Origin: DYFC01 sp041658585
GTDB lineage: Bacteria > Nitrospirota > Thermodesulfovibrionia > Thermodesulfovibrionales > SM23-35
Length of the DNA: 64,000 bases
Direction of reading: 5' to 3'
NCBI GenBank assembly: GCA_041658585.1
Contig: JBAZZX010000006.1
Location: forward strand, 1 to 64,000
The notes under the pieces were generated by a model that worked only from the letters and a program-made list of their open reading frames with translations, did not search any database and was not told the DNA's origin. Positions 34,383 to 42,447 of this stretch are shown piece after piece (within the stretch, counting starts at the first letter, position 1; the number at the start of each line of letters is the position of its first letter). Position numbers and translations under genes: made by a program.

Positions 34383-35678
34383 TCAGCCTTTTTTCAATCC
34401 GTCCGCAGTGTAAATATTCCGCGGGTTCCAGAGCATCCAGCCGTGGGAACCGAATTTCTCCGCAGCATCGATCTGCTCCTTGATTTCCTTTCCGGTAAAC
34501 TGCCTTCTGTCGAAGGCATAATCTTTAAATGCCTGAAGCCACGGACGGAAACGCACCGGTTGCAGGCGGGTGCGTTCCTGGCCTCTTTTCAGTGTGAGGT
34601 AAATAATTTCATAGGAATGTGAAACCGGAACTCTGTAGCCTGGAATGCCGAACTTGAACCCTGAAGGATAAAGCATGGGAGAAAAATAATCGAGGATCGA
34701 AACGAGGTTTTCGAGTTTCTGTCCGATAAAAGTGTCATTGAGATTCCATGTGACGTAACCGAATAAGTCTGCGGAGAGGAAAACGTTGTAAGGCGTCAGT
34801 TTTTTCTTTGCTTCAGTCAGAAATCCCGAAATCGCATTCACCCTGTTTTCCTCCGTATTCTCAACGGAAAAGGACAGCCCCTTTGTATCAGGAAACCGCA
34901 CATAGTCGAACTGTATCTCGTCAAAACCGTTTTGGGCCGCCTCTACGGCGATGCCGAGGTTATAGTCCCATACCTCTTTTTTGGAAGGGTCTACCCATGC
35001 AAGCCTTTCCCTGTCGCGCCATATTTGTCCGCCTCTCGTTTTGATCGCAAGATCAGGTCTTGCCTCTGCAAGGAGGTTGTCCTTAAATGTGACGATCCTT
35101 GCGATAGTATAAATGCCTTTGTCTCTGAAGGTTTTTAGAAGCCCCTTTATATCTTTGACGGTTATTATTTTTTGTGCGCCTATCTGTGAGGCGAGGGGGA
35201 CGGAGATTTTATAAGGAATCATGCCCTTGTCTCCCTTGACGTCTATAACCAGCGCGTTAAGCTCCGTTGTATCGATCAGTCGGAGAGCAGCTTCCCTGAG
35301 CGTCTTTGAACCTGCGCCGTAAAACGAGAGATAGAGCGCCTTCGGTGTGAAAGGCACGAGTTTTATCGTGAGGGATGTTGAATAAAACGGTGAGATAAGG
35401 AGGGGAGACGCGGTTATAAGCTGCTCCGTCCTTGAATATCCGTATGCCCTTACGGACACTTTCTGAGCCGCCGTCTTTATCTTGAAAATACCTTTTTCAT
35501 CGGTTTCGACAATATAGTCGTTAATGGTGACAATAGCGCCTTTGATCGGCTGCAGGGTTGAATTATCAATGACCTTTCCCGTTATATATCCGGAGGCTGA
35601 AGCTCGCGACATTACAAAGACAACAACGGCGATAATGAGAATAGAGGAAATAAGGGCGTAGCCGAGTTTTTTATTCAT
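34383..35678 (-). CDS. Membrane-anchored putative glycoside hydrolase (DUF4015)
   Basis: 431 residues. One N-terminal membrane anchor (about 6-24), a carboxypeptidase-regulatory/CnaB-like beta domain at 31-110 (GYITGKVIDNSTLQPIKGAI), then a TIM-barrel-like DUF4015 domain (LNALVIDVKGDKGMIPY, TIARIVTFKDNLLA, WVDPSKKEVWDYN, DEIQFDYVRFPD, LSADLFGY, SPMLYPSGF, WMLWNPRN). DUF4015 is related to glycoside hydrolases; activity unproven. Overlaps the deacetylase gene by eight bases, so the two form an envelope polysaccharide unit with the upstream gene. Confidence 0.85.
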   Translation of the reverse strand: MNKKLGYALISSILIIAVVVFVMSRASASGYITGKVIDNSTLQPIKGAIVTINDYIVETDEKGIFKIKTAAQKVSVRAYGYSRTEQLITASPLLISPFYSTSLTIKLVPFTPKALYLSFYGAGSKTLREAALRLIDTTELNALVIDVKGDKGMIPYKISVPLASQIGAQKIITVKDIKGLLKTFRDKGIYTIARIVTFKDNLLAEARPDLAIKTRGGQIWRDRERLAWVDPSKKEVWDYNLGIAVEAAQNGFDEIQFDYVRFPDTKGLSFSVENTEENRVNAISGFLTEAKKKLTPYNVFLSADLFGYVTWNLNDTFIGQKLENLVSILDYFSPMLYPSGFKFGIPGYRVPVSHSYEIIYLTLKRGQERTRLQPVRFRPWLQAFKDYAFDRRQFTGKEIKEQIDAAEKFGSHGWMLWNPRNIYTADGLKKG

Positions 35679-36465
35679 TATTGATCAACCTTTCAAAACG
35701 CATTCCCCTGTCGGCATTGGTCAGAAGATAACGGGGCAGTGCCATTATATTATCGGATGGATTTGTATGACGCCGCACAATAGTAAAGCCGGCGATATAT
35801 CCCGCCTCTCCCGCCTTTTTCCCAAGCTCGTCATTGTAAAGACCGAAGGGCCATGCCAGCATGTCCACTCCGGCGCCCAGTTCCTTATCCAGCTTTTCTT
35901 TTGCCTTTTTCATCTGCATATCTACGAACTTTTCATATTCTGCAGGCTTTAATCTCTTCTTCTCTTTATTGAAATTGGGATGCCAGTAAGTGTGTGACTG
36001 CATATCGAAAAGCCCGGTTTTTTTCAAAGCCCTTACCTGGTCCCACGTCATCGCATAGGATGCGTTGGAGATCGCCGAGGGATACAGGAAGAGCGTGACC
36101 GGTATGCGGTATTTTCTCACCAGCGGCAGCATGTCCGTATATACCGTTTTATGGCCGTCATCAACAACAATAACAACCGAAAGGAGCGGCGGCGGGGGTA
36201 CTTTTCGCAGATAAAAATTTACGAGCTGCCTGAGGGGTATTACCGTATAACCTTTATTCCTGAGATATTTCAGGTGGGATTCAAAGACGTCCGTCGTTAT
36301 AGTCATGCCGTCTGCAACAACAGGGCCGAAGCGGTGATAGAGGATAATAGGCGCCTTAAAAGCGGCGGGGGTTTCTTTTTTAGCTTCCGCGTTTACTTCT
36401 GTCGGCGGCGACCATGCCGTAAGAAGAAATGAAAGTATGAAGATAAATCTAAAGTAACGGGCCAA
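35671..36465 (-). CDS. Exported polysaccharide deacetylase (CE4)
   Basis: 264 residues with a signal peptide (FRFIFILSFLLTAWSP...). NodB-homology motifs: VVDDGHKT near 101 (catalytic and metal Asp), SHTYWHP near 157 (HxxxH metal site) and WPFGLYND near 200. Removes N- or O-acetyl groups from a polysaccharide or peptidoglycan; substrate unknown. The start codon is TTG after ggaaac. First gene of a three-gene minus-strand group. Confidence 0.88.
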   Translation of the reverse strand: MARYFRFIFILSFLLTAWSPPTEVNAEAKKETPAAFKAPIILYHRFGPVVADGMTITTDVFESHLKYLRNKGYTVIPLRQLVNFYLRKVPPPPLLSVVIVVDDGHKTVYTDMLPLVRKYRIPVTLFLYPSAISNASYAMTWDQVRALKKTGLFDMQSHTYWHPNFNKEKKRLKPAEYEKFVDMQMKKAKEKLDKELGAGVDMLAWPFGLYNDELGKKAGEAGYIAGFTIVRRHTNPSDNIMALPRYLLTNADRGMRFERLINNE

Positions 36466-36628
36466 GGTTTGTTTCCACGGATCAAGAAAATTTCATAGTT
36501 TATTTATATTATACCTGATAGCTTTTATTCTTTGGAGCTGATACTTCCGCTTTAGTCAAATAAAAATAGTCTAAACCTTACATAGACCCATAACTCTTTA
36601 TTTATGCAATGTTTCGTTTGATTTAGGG

Positions 36629-36634
36629 TATAAT
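36629..36634 (+). promoter_or_regulatory. -10 box adjacent to pssA start (leaderless candidate)
   Basis: TATAAT ends eight bases before the pssA ATG at 36642, so transcription would begin at or next to the start codon. No Shine-Dalgarno sequence precedes the ATG. The rest of the divergent interval 36466-36628 shows no repeat or gene. Confidence 0.5.
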
Positions 36635-36641
36635 TATTTAC

Positions 36642-37373
36642 ATGAGAAAAGGCATATATTTGCTTCCCAATACCCTTACCCTGTGCAGTATGCTTCTGGG
36701 GTTCTATTCGATTCTTTCTACGCTGAAAGGCAATTATGTATACGCCGCATGGGCGATACTCTTTGCTACGATATTCGACGGACTTGACGGATGGGTGGCG
36801 CGCCTTACCAACAGCACGACAAAGTTCGGCATAGAACTGGACTCTCTTTCCGATCTGGTGTCCTTCGGCGTAGCGCCTGCGGTCTTGATGTATAAATGGG
36901 CGCTTGTTCCGTTTGGAAGGATCGGGTGGGCTGCGGCCTTCTGGTTTATGGCCTGCGGCGCCTTGCGCCTTGCAAGGTATAATGTTCAAATGGGTTCGAC
37001 CGAATCCAAATCCTTTACCGGAATGCCGATCCCGGGCGCTGCAACCATTATTGCATCATTGGTCCTCTTTTATCATGAAATGTCGGATATTCCGCCGGGA
37101 AAGAATATCTTGATCCTTGGGTTGACCGTCCTGCTCGCATTTCTTATGGTGAGCACGTTGAAGTACCATGGCGCCAAGGAAATAGATTTCAGGCAAAGGA
37201 AACCCTTCTGGATACTTGTCGCCTTTGTACTGGGATTAACGATAATCGTGATGCACCCGCCGATCTCGCTTTTTCTGTTTGCAATGATCTATCTCTTGGG
37301 CGGTATAATTGAAAATGTCTATCTTTTTTACAAAAGACGCAGAGTAAAACAGAAGGAAGGTAGCGCGCAATGA
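36642..37373 (+). CDS. pssA: CDP-diacylglycerol-serine O-phosphatidyltransferase
   Basis: 243 residues, polytopic membrane enzyme making phosphatidylserine from CDP-diacylglycerol and serine; psd at 25462 would use its product. The CDP-alcohol phosphotransferase motif FDGLDGWVARLT...FGIELDSLSD lies at about 44-68 with its conserved aspartates. About seven membrane helices. It overlaps leuA by four bases, as in the common psd-pssA-leuA arrangement. Confidence 0.94.
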   Translation: MRKGIYLLPNTLTLCSMLLGFYSILSTLKGNYVYAAWAILFATIFDGLDGWVARLTNSTTKFGIELDSLSDLVSFGVAPAVLMYKWALVPFGRIGWAAAFWFMACGALRLARYNVQMGSTESKSFTGMPIPGAATIIASLVLFYHEMSDIPPGKNILILGLTVLLAFLMVSTLKYHGAKEIDFRQRKPFWILVAFVLGLTIIVMHPPISLFLFAMIYLLGGIIENVYLFYKRRRVKQKEGSAQ

Positions 37374-38881
37374 GAAATATAAGAATATTTGATACCACGC
37401 TCCGTGACGGAGAGCAGTCTCCGGGAGCTTCCATGAACGTTGGTGAGAAGGTGCTTCTTGCGAAGCAGCTCGCCAAGCTTGGGGTTGATATTATTGAAGC
37501 CGGGTTTGCCTACAGTTCACCGGGTGATTTTGAGGCTATCAAGACAATAGGCGGGGAGGTTGAAGGACCCATCATCTGCAGCCTTGCAAGGGCAAGGGAA
37601 GAGGATATCAGGTGCGCCTATGACGCGCTGAAAGACGCTCCAAAACGAAGGATACACACATTCCATTCGACTTCCGATATCCATCTGAAATATCAGTTCC
37701 GCGTAAGCAGGGAAGAGGCTCTGAAACGGTCCGTTGAGATGGTGGCGCTCGCAAGGAGTTTTACGGATGACGTGGAGTTTTCCCCTATGGATGCAACCAG
37801 GACCGACGTCAATTATCTCTGTGAGGTTGTCGAAGCGGTCATTGCGGCGGGCGCCTCGACAGTGAACATTCCCGATACGGTCGGATATAGCATTCCGGTT
37901 GAATTCGGCGCAATGATTAAAACCCTTTACGACAAAGTTAAGAATATAGATAAAGCCGTAATATCGGTGCACTGTCATAATGATCTGGGGCTTGCAACCG
38001 CGAATTCATTGGCAGCAGTGTTGAACGGAGCGGGCCAGATCGAATGTACGCTCAACGGCATCGGGGAGCGCGCCGGCAATTGTTCTATGGAAGAAGTTGT
38101 CATGGCAATAAGAACAAGAAGCGATCTTTTCCGGGCGGATACGAAGATCAATACCGAAGAGATCATGCGGAGCAGCAGGCTTGTAACCAAAATCACGGGA
38201 ATTTCCGTGCAGCCGAACAAAGCGATTGTCGGAGCGAATGCCTTTGCCCATGAATCCGGTATCCATCAGGACGGACTTCTGAAGGAAAAGTCCACCTATG
38301 AAATTATCACGCCGGAGAGCATCGGTCTCTTTTCGGCAAAGCTTGTGCTCGGCAAACATTCGGGAAGACATGCCTTTAAGACAAGGCTTAAGGAACTTGG
38401 CTATGTTCTCAACGATGAAGAACTGAACAAAGTCTTTGAGCGCTTTAAAAGGCTTGCAGACCAAAAGAAGGATATTTACGATGAGGACCTCGAGGCCCTG
38501 ATTTCGGAAGGGGCGGTAAAAGCGCCGGAGTTTTACAGCCTTGTTGATTTGTATATTGTAAGCGGGATCAATCAAAAACCGACTGCGGCGGTAAAGCTGA
38601 AGGTCGGCGAAGATATTATTCATAGAATGGAGCAGGGCGACGGTCCGGTCGACGCCATATATAAAGCTATTTCTGAAATTACAGCCACCAAGAGTAAACT
38701 GATGAAATTCGAGATAAAGAGTATTACGGGCGGCACGGACGCGCTCGGAGAAGTAGTCGTCTCTCTTGAAGAGGACGGTAAAACTGCAAGGGGCCACGGC
38801 GCAGATACCGATATCATTGTCGCCTCTGCAAAGGCCTATATTAATGCATTGAATAAACTGGAAGTTAGAAAAAGGCAGTAG
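37370..38881 (+). CDS. leuA: 2-isopropylmalate synthase
   Basis: First committed enzyme of leucine synthesis: acetyl-CoA plus 2-oxoisovalerate. 503 residues. FDTTLRDGEQSPGASM near residue 6 (metal and substrate), HCHNDLG near 203, GIGERAGNCSMEE near 227, and a C-terminal regulatory domain (from about 385) with GGTDALGEVVVSLEEDGK that binds leucine in the family. Start overlaps the pssA stop. Followed by a strong palindromic terminator. Confidence 0.97.
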   Translation: MRNIRIFDTTLRDGEQSPGASMNVGEKVLLAKQLAKLGVDIIEAGFAYSSPGDFEAIKTIGGEVEGPIICSLARAREEDIRCAYDALKDAPKRRIHTFHSTSDIHLKYQFRVSREEALKRSVEMVALARSFTDDVEFSPMDATRTDVNYLCEVVEAVIAAGASTVNIPDTVGYSIPVEFGAMIKTLYDKVKNIDKAVISVHCHNDLGLATANSLAAVLNGAGQIECTLNGIGERAGNCSMEEVVMAIRTRSDLFRADTKINTEEIMRSSRLVTKITGISVQPNKAIVGANAFAHESGIHQDGLLKEKSTYEIITPESIGLFSAKLVLGKHSGRHAFKTRLKELGYVLNDEELNKVFERFKRLADQKKDIYDEDLEALISEGAVKAPEFYSLVDLYIVSGINQKPTAAVKLKVGEDIIHRMEQGDGPVDAIYKAISEITATKSKLMKFEIKSITGGTDALGEVVVSLEEDGKTARGHGADTDIIVASAKAYINALNKLEVRKRQ

Positions 38882-38900
38882 AATATTCGGAGAGTTTTAG

Positions 38901-38938
38901 ACGGGTCCTGCCGCGTATTAATACGCGGCAGGACCCGT
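38901..38938. terminator. Bidirectional terminator between leuA and csp
   Basis: A perfect 38-bp palindrome (acgggtcctgccgcgtatt and its complement) lies between convergent leuA and csp. No loop beyond the central AT and no T-run, so it is a strong hairpin of the factor-independent or stalled-polymerase kind rather than a textbook terminator. Confidence 0.75.
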
Positions 38939-38946
38939 TGAAGTTC

Positions 38947-39147
38947 TTAGTTTTTAACTACGTTGATAGCCCTCGGGCCTTTCGGACTCTTTTCAGTCTC
39001 AAAGCTTACCGAGTCGCCCTCGGCAAGGGATTTGAAACCGTTGCCCTCGATGGAAGAATAGTGCACAAAATAATCGCCGCCGTCTTCACTTGTGATAAAG
39101 CCAAAACCTTTTGATTCGTTGAACCACTTCACTTTTCCTTGCGCCAT
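38947..39147 (-). CDS. Cold-shock domain RNA chaperone
   Basis: 66 residues, a single CSD with RNP1 KGFGFI and RNP2 DYFVHYS. CspA/CspC type; binds single-stranded RNA/DNA. RBS aaggagac precedes ATG. An intrinsic-terminator-like hairpin lies 52-85 bases upstream. Confidence 0.95.
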   Translation of the reverse strand: MAQGKVKWFNESKGFGFITSEDGGDYFVHYSSIEGNGFKSLAEGDSVSFETEKSPKGPRAINVVKN

Positions 39148-39198
39148 TTCGAATGTCTCCTTCTTTACGTATTAATATTTCGGAACTGCCTGAAATAA

Positions 39199-39232
39199 AA
39201 AAGCCGCAAAGCTAAAAGTCTTTGCGGCTTTT
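39199..39232 (-). terminator. Terminator-like hairpin upstream of csp
   Basis: A 13-bp stem (aaaagccgcaaag / ctttgcggctttt) with an 8-nt loop, followed on the minus strand by tttttt-a-ttt. It looks like an intrinsic terminator reading toward csp, yet lies just before csp rather than after a gene; no minus-strand gene is seen upstream until 39804. Confidence 0.65.
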
Positions 39233-39320
39233 CGAGTGCTTACAAAAACTTCTAAAACCTTGCAACTATAATTGCATGTATCAAATATAAAAGTCAATAT
39301 TTCGCGTAAAAAAACTTCTC

Positions 39321-39466
39321 GTAATCCTTCAGTTACAATAGCAGTGTTCAAAGAATCCCCTCCTTTGCAAGGAGGGGAAGGGGAGGTTTTATTACATCTC
39401 ATCAAAACCCCTCCAACCTCCCCTTGCAAAGGGGAGGATTTTAAACACCCGTAACTGAAGAATTAC
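39321..39466. repeat. GC-rich palindromic repeat with outer gtaatccttcagttac arms
   Basis: Outer inverted arms gtaatccttcagttac and gtaactgaagaattac enclose the cccctcctttgcaaggagggg / cctccccttgcaaaggggagg pair. Same family as 46564-46672, which has the same gtaactgaaggatt arm. About 146 bp, no ORF. Confidence 0.75.
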
Positions 39467-39495
39467 AACTCCTCTAACATTCATTTAGCTTGCCG

Positions 39496-39504
39496 TGGTA
39501 TAAT
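39496..39504 (+). promoter_or_regulatory. Extended -10 promoter for small basic protein gene
   Basis: TGG TATAAT (TATAAT 39499-39504) lies about 31 bp upstream of the TTG start at 39535. No -35 match at the right distance. Confidence 0.5.
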
Positions 39505-39534
39505 TATTTAAAATTAAAAAACAGGGAGAAAAAA

Positions 39535-39732
39535 TTGGGTAAGCATGCAGGAATGTTTAAGAGTGAAAAAAGAAAAAAGGAAGTGAAGCGGCTGAAAAAG
39601 CAGGAAGAGAAGAGACAGAGACGAACCCAGAAGGACATGAACCCCGGACAGGCGGAGGAAATAACAAATAGCGAAACCGAACCTGAAACCGCAGCCGAAA
39701 CAACAACAGGTCCGGAGCAAAGCACGTCCTGA
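39535..39732 (+). CDS. Small lysine-rich protein
   Basis: 65 residues from a TTG start (RBS agggaga). The N-terminal half is highly basic (KHAGMFKSEKRKKEVKRLKK), the C-terminal half Thr/Glu-rich and low complexity. An earlier TTG at 39490 overlaps the promoter, so it is unlikely. I have seen similar short MGKHAGMFK proteins in related bacteria, always unannotated; nucleic-acid binding is a guess. Confidence 0.55.
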   Translation: MGKHAGMFKSEKRKKEVKRLKKQEEKRQRRTQKDMNPGQAEEITNSETEPETAAETTTGPEQSTS

Positions 39733-39803
39733 CAGTCCGTCGTTATCCCGATTTTGCTAAATTCTTTTATTGTTCGTTGTTTTTGATCTTTTTCAAGTAG
39801 GGA

Positions 39804-40229
39804 TTATATTTTTGAATCGGAGATGTCTTTTATTAATCCCTGGACCTTTTCCTTTATCTCTTCCCTGGCGCGTCTGAAGTCTTTCATGACCTCTTCCTCC
39901 GTCCCGACGGTCCCCACAGGGTCTTTAATCGGCCAGTGAATTCGTTTTATCTCAGGCGGCAACTTTGGACAATATTCTTCGGCGTGGCTGCAAAGGGTGA
40001 CGAGAATATCCATTTTTAACAGCAGATAAGGATCTATCTCTTTTGATTCCTGCCGTGTTATATCGATGCCGAGCTCTTTCATGACTGCGGCAGCCCTTCG
40101 ATGGACGCCGGCTGCAAAGATACCGGCGCTGTAAACTTCGATGATTCCTTTGCCGAATTCCTTTGCAAAACCCTCCGCCATCTGGCTTCTGCATGAATTG
40201 GCAGTGCAGAGAAACATAACTTTTTTCAT
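39804..40229 (-). CDS. arsC: Thioredoxin-coupled arsenate reductase / low-MW phosphatase
   Basis: 141 residues. P-loop CTANSCRSQMAEGF near residue 8 (CX5R), further cysteine CSHAEEYCP near 80-87 and the DP motif in WPIKDPVGT. This is the ArsC type related to low-molecular-weight tyrosine phosphatase, which reduces arsenate with thioredoxin. Overlaps the preceding membrane gene by four bases; last gene of the arsR operon. Confidence 0.9.
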   Translation of the reverse strand: MKKVMFLCTANSCRSQMAEGFAKEFGKGIIEVYSAGIFAAGVHRRAAAVMKELGIDITRQESKEIDPYLLLKMDILVTLCSHAEEYCPKLPPEIKRIHWPIKDPVGTVGTEEEVMKDFRRAREEIKEKVQGLIKDISDSKI

Positions 40230-41803
40230 CCGGTTAATCTCTTTGTCAATAGTATAATAATAAAAGATACGGCAAGCGCTCCCGAGAGTATCAAAAAAGA
40301 GATAAGCGCATTACTCAGGAGCGTCGGATCAAGGAGCAATACGACGCCTAAGCCAAGCATCATGATACCGGAAATAAGCTTCAGCATTCTACCCTGCCAT
40401 TCGGTCAATTTCTTTTTACCGAGTGTTACCGTGAAAATAAGTACAATAATCGCAAGGGGAATGACATATATAACATTATACAGGACAAGGTATGCATAAT
40501 ATGCCGCCGTTGTCAGGTTATTGAGCGTGAGTATCCTGGTGAATACCATGGGAAACCCTGCCGTACAGAGCAGCTCGTAAGAATTTGCGGCTATTGCAAG
40601 GGCGGTTGTTCCAACGAGGATTGAAGTTAAAGACGTCGATGTAATGAGCTTTCTCATGCGGTCGAACAGTTTCGGTTTGGCGTTGTCCGGTATGGTTAAC
40701 GAAACCCCTTTTTTGAACAGGAAGAAATCCTTGATATTGATTGCGGCGATCAATACGGCGATCAGACCGGCTATTTTTGTTATCATCTGGACCTGTCCCA
40801 TAAACAAAAACAGGTTTAACCACGCAGCCATGAAGATAAAATAAATAAACCCTGAGAAGAAAACGAAGATGCTTCCCACGAGGAGCATCTTCCGGCGAGA
40901 CCGGGCGTGTATAAGAAGACCCAAAAGCGAGAAGAGGACAAAAAAAGCGCAGGGGTTGAAACTGTCCAATCCGGCAATGACAAGCGTAATAAAGGGAAGG
41001 GAGAGTTCGGAAGCGTCGAGTTTGCCTATCCAGGGTATGAAAACGGTCTTTCCTTTTTCTTTGCACTCAAGGTCTTCAGTCTGCTTCCCTGCAACCAGCG
41101 GGGTTTTCATGTCTTCAATAGAGATTTTTCCTGAAGCAACAAGCCATGGATCGATGCATTCACTGTAGGAACATCTGCTTATAGACTTTTCCAGTTCTTC
41201 CCTGGAATTCTCCGAAAAACCGATGAAGGCGCGGTCGCCTATAAAAGTGGCCGGCACTCCGGAAGCCTTTAATTTGTAAGAGACCGCCATTTTATTCAAA
41301 AGGGCGGCATTATCTTTACTGTACCAGACCTCGAAGTCTTTTATTGTCAGGGAATATTTCTTTTTCATTTCATCGAGGAAGATCTTTTCCTCGGCACAAT
41401 GAGGGCATCCCTGACCCCGGAATAAATAAACTACAACCCTTTTTTGTGATGGTTGAGAAGGAATGTAAGAGGTTTTATCAGGGAGCTTGCCGGCGGTTGC
41501 AAGTCCCTTTTGAGTTAGCGGGGCTTTCGGTGTTTTTAGCGCCTTAATAACCTTTTCCTGCGCCGCGCTTTTTGCCGGCTCACTAGCGGATAATTTTTTA
41601 GACGCTTCCACGCATTCCTGAGAGCTTTCAGCCTCGGGAGAACAAATTCCTTCCTCCTGCGTGGTTAAAAAGGAATAGGCGGAAGACTGTATAAAAAGAA
41701 TAAGAGCCAGCGCCGGAATAAGTAAGCGGAATAGTTTACCTAAACGTTGTAATAAGTTCTTGTAACCGGTGAGTTTACGATAAAGAGGCTCTAACAGGAA
41801 CAT
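40226..41803 (-). CDS. Membrane thiol-disulfide protein: thioredoxin-like domain plus DsbD/CcdA-like core
   Basis: 525 residues. N-terminal membrane segment near 26-44, a periplasmic thioredoxin/glutaredoxin-like domain with GQGCPHCAEE near 130, then about six membrane helices of the CcdA/DsbD type with FNPCAF near 284 and ELLCTAGFP near 412, the cysteine pair that carries electrons across the membrane. Predicted to shuttle reducing power to an extracytoplasmic target. It overlaps the HesB-like gene by 13 bases and arsC by four, so it belongs to that operon. Residues near 10-25 coincide with a short remnant of the repeat family at 49513. No arsenite efflux gene is present; whether this protein substitutes is unknown. 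Confidence 0.78.
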   Translation of the reverse strand: MFLLEPLYRKLTGYKNLLQRLGKLFRLLIPALALILFIQSSAYSFLTTQEEGICSPEAESSQECVEASKKLSASEPAKSAAQEKVIKALKTPKAPLTQKGLATAGKLPDKTSYIPSQPSQKRVVVYLFRGQGCPHCAEEKIFLDEMKKKYSLTIKDFEVWYSKDNAALLNKMAVSYKLKASGVPATFIGDRAFIGFSENSREELEKSISRCSYSECIDPWLVASGKISIEDMKTPLVAGKQTEDLECKEKGKTVFIPWIGKLDASELSLPFITLVIAGLDSFNPCAFFVLFSLLGLLIHARSRRKMLLVGSIFVFFSGFIYFIFMAAWLNLFLFMGQVQMITKIAGLIAVLIAAINIKDFFLFKKGVSLTIPDNAKPKLFDRMRKLITSTSLTSILVGTTALAIAANSYELLCTAGFPMVFTRILTLNNLTTAAYYAYLVLYNVIYVIPLAIIVLIFTVTLGKKKLTEWQGRMLKLISGIMMLGLGVVLLLDPTLLSNALISFLILSGALAVSFIIILLTKRLTG

Positions 41804-42075
41804 TGCTCCATTCCGGTTATCATAAACCCATGATCATCAGAAAAGTCTATGGTTGCATTCGGGAACAGACTGTCGGTTTCCTTTTGCAGGAATATTTTCA
41901 ACCCATCCTTATCGAGTACCGCATCGCCGGCTTCAGCGCCTTTGACTATGTCCATAGTCAATGACGGCCTTCAACCTCCGGGCACGGCAAAAATCCTTAT
42001 CCCGTGGTCCGTTAGCTTTTGCTCTTCAATAAACTCTTTGAACTTCAAGACTGCTGAATCCGTAAAACTTAACAT
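41791..42075 (-). CDS. HesB/IscA-like protein with in-frame TGA, probable selenoprotein
   Basis: 94 residues if TGA at codon 35 (41973-41971) is read as selenocysteine: the frame runs MLSFTDSAVLKFKEFIEEQK ... IRIFAVPGG, then U, then RPSLTMDIVKGAEAGDAV ... GFMITGMEQCSC, stop. IscA/HesB proteins have cluster ligands Cys at about 35 and in a C-terminal CxC; here position 35 is TGA and the tail is C92-S-C94. After the TGA come nine bases, then ttgactat-ggac-atagtcaa, a perfect 8-bp stem with G at the loop start, matching bacterial SECIS spacing. RBS aaggaga before ATG; the end overlaps the next gene. HesB-like selenoproteins are known. The alternative is a nonsense mutation. Confidence 0.72.
41942..41961 (-). 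promoter_or_regulatory. Candidate bacterial SECIS stem-loop
   Basis: In mRNA sense, uugacuau-ggac-auagucaa: 8 perfect base pairs, loop beginning GG. The first loop base lies 18 nt after the UGA (17 bases between), inside the 16-37 nt range described for bacterial SECIS elements, and the hairpin is coding sequence as expected. Confidence 0.68.
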
Positions 42076-42087
42076 TATTCTTCTCCT

Positions 42088-42447
42088 TTATATTTTATCT
42101 TCTCCCGGACAAATGATCCGGGTCTTTTTGTTTTCCAGAAACTCTTTCAGCCTCACTTTATCATGACTTACCGCCTCTTCCGAAATCTTCTCAAGGACGG
42201 TAAGGATCAGAAACCTTCTGAATAAGTCCGTATCATCAATACAGTAATGTATCCATTTGCCCTGCCTCCTGTCTTTGATCAACTTAGCCTCTTTCATCAC
42301 TCCGAGGTGAAAAGACACCTTGGGCTGAATCAAATCGAGTGCAGCCACAATGTCGCAGACGCAAAGTTCTCCGTGTTCAAGAATTTTTAATATCCTGAGC
42401 CTTGTCTCATCGGAGAGCGTCTTGAAAATTTCGAGGAGGTCTTCCAA
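42088..42447 (-). CDS. arsR: ArsR-family repressor
   Basis: 119 residues, winged helix-turn-helix. The metal-sensing motif GELCVCDIVAAL near 26-37 has the two cysteines of the arsenite-binding ELCVC site, and KVSFHLGVMKEAKLI is the recognition region. Binds its own promoter and releases on As(III)/Sb(III). First gene of the operon that continues with the HesB-like gene 12 bases downstream. Confidence 0.93.
   Translation of the reverse strand: MEDLLEIFKTLSDETRLRILKILEHGELCVCDIVAALDLIQPKVSFHLGVMKEAKLIKDRRQGKWIHYCIDDTDLFRRFLILTVLEKISEEAVSHDKVRLKEFLENKKTRIICPGEDKI

Noticed and set aside
38006..38797. 263-codon ORF antisense to leuA
   Set aside because: It lies wholly opposite a conserved leuA frame, has no RBS or family motifs, and its composition mirrors the codon bias of the real gene.
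41791..41970. HesB-like downstream half as a separate gene starting at internal ATG
   Set aside because: The internal ATG lies inside the hairpin with no RBS, and a protein starting there would lack the first ligand region; read-through explains the whole frame better.
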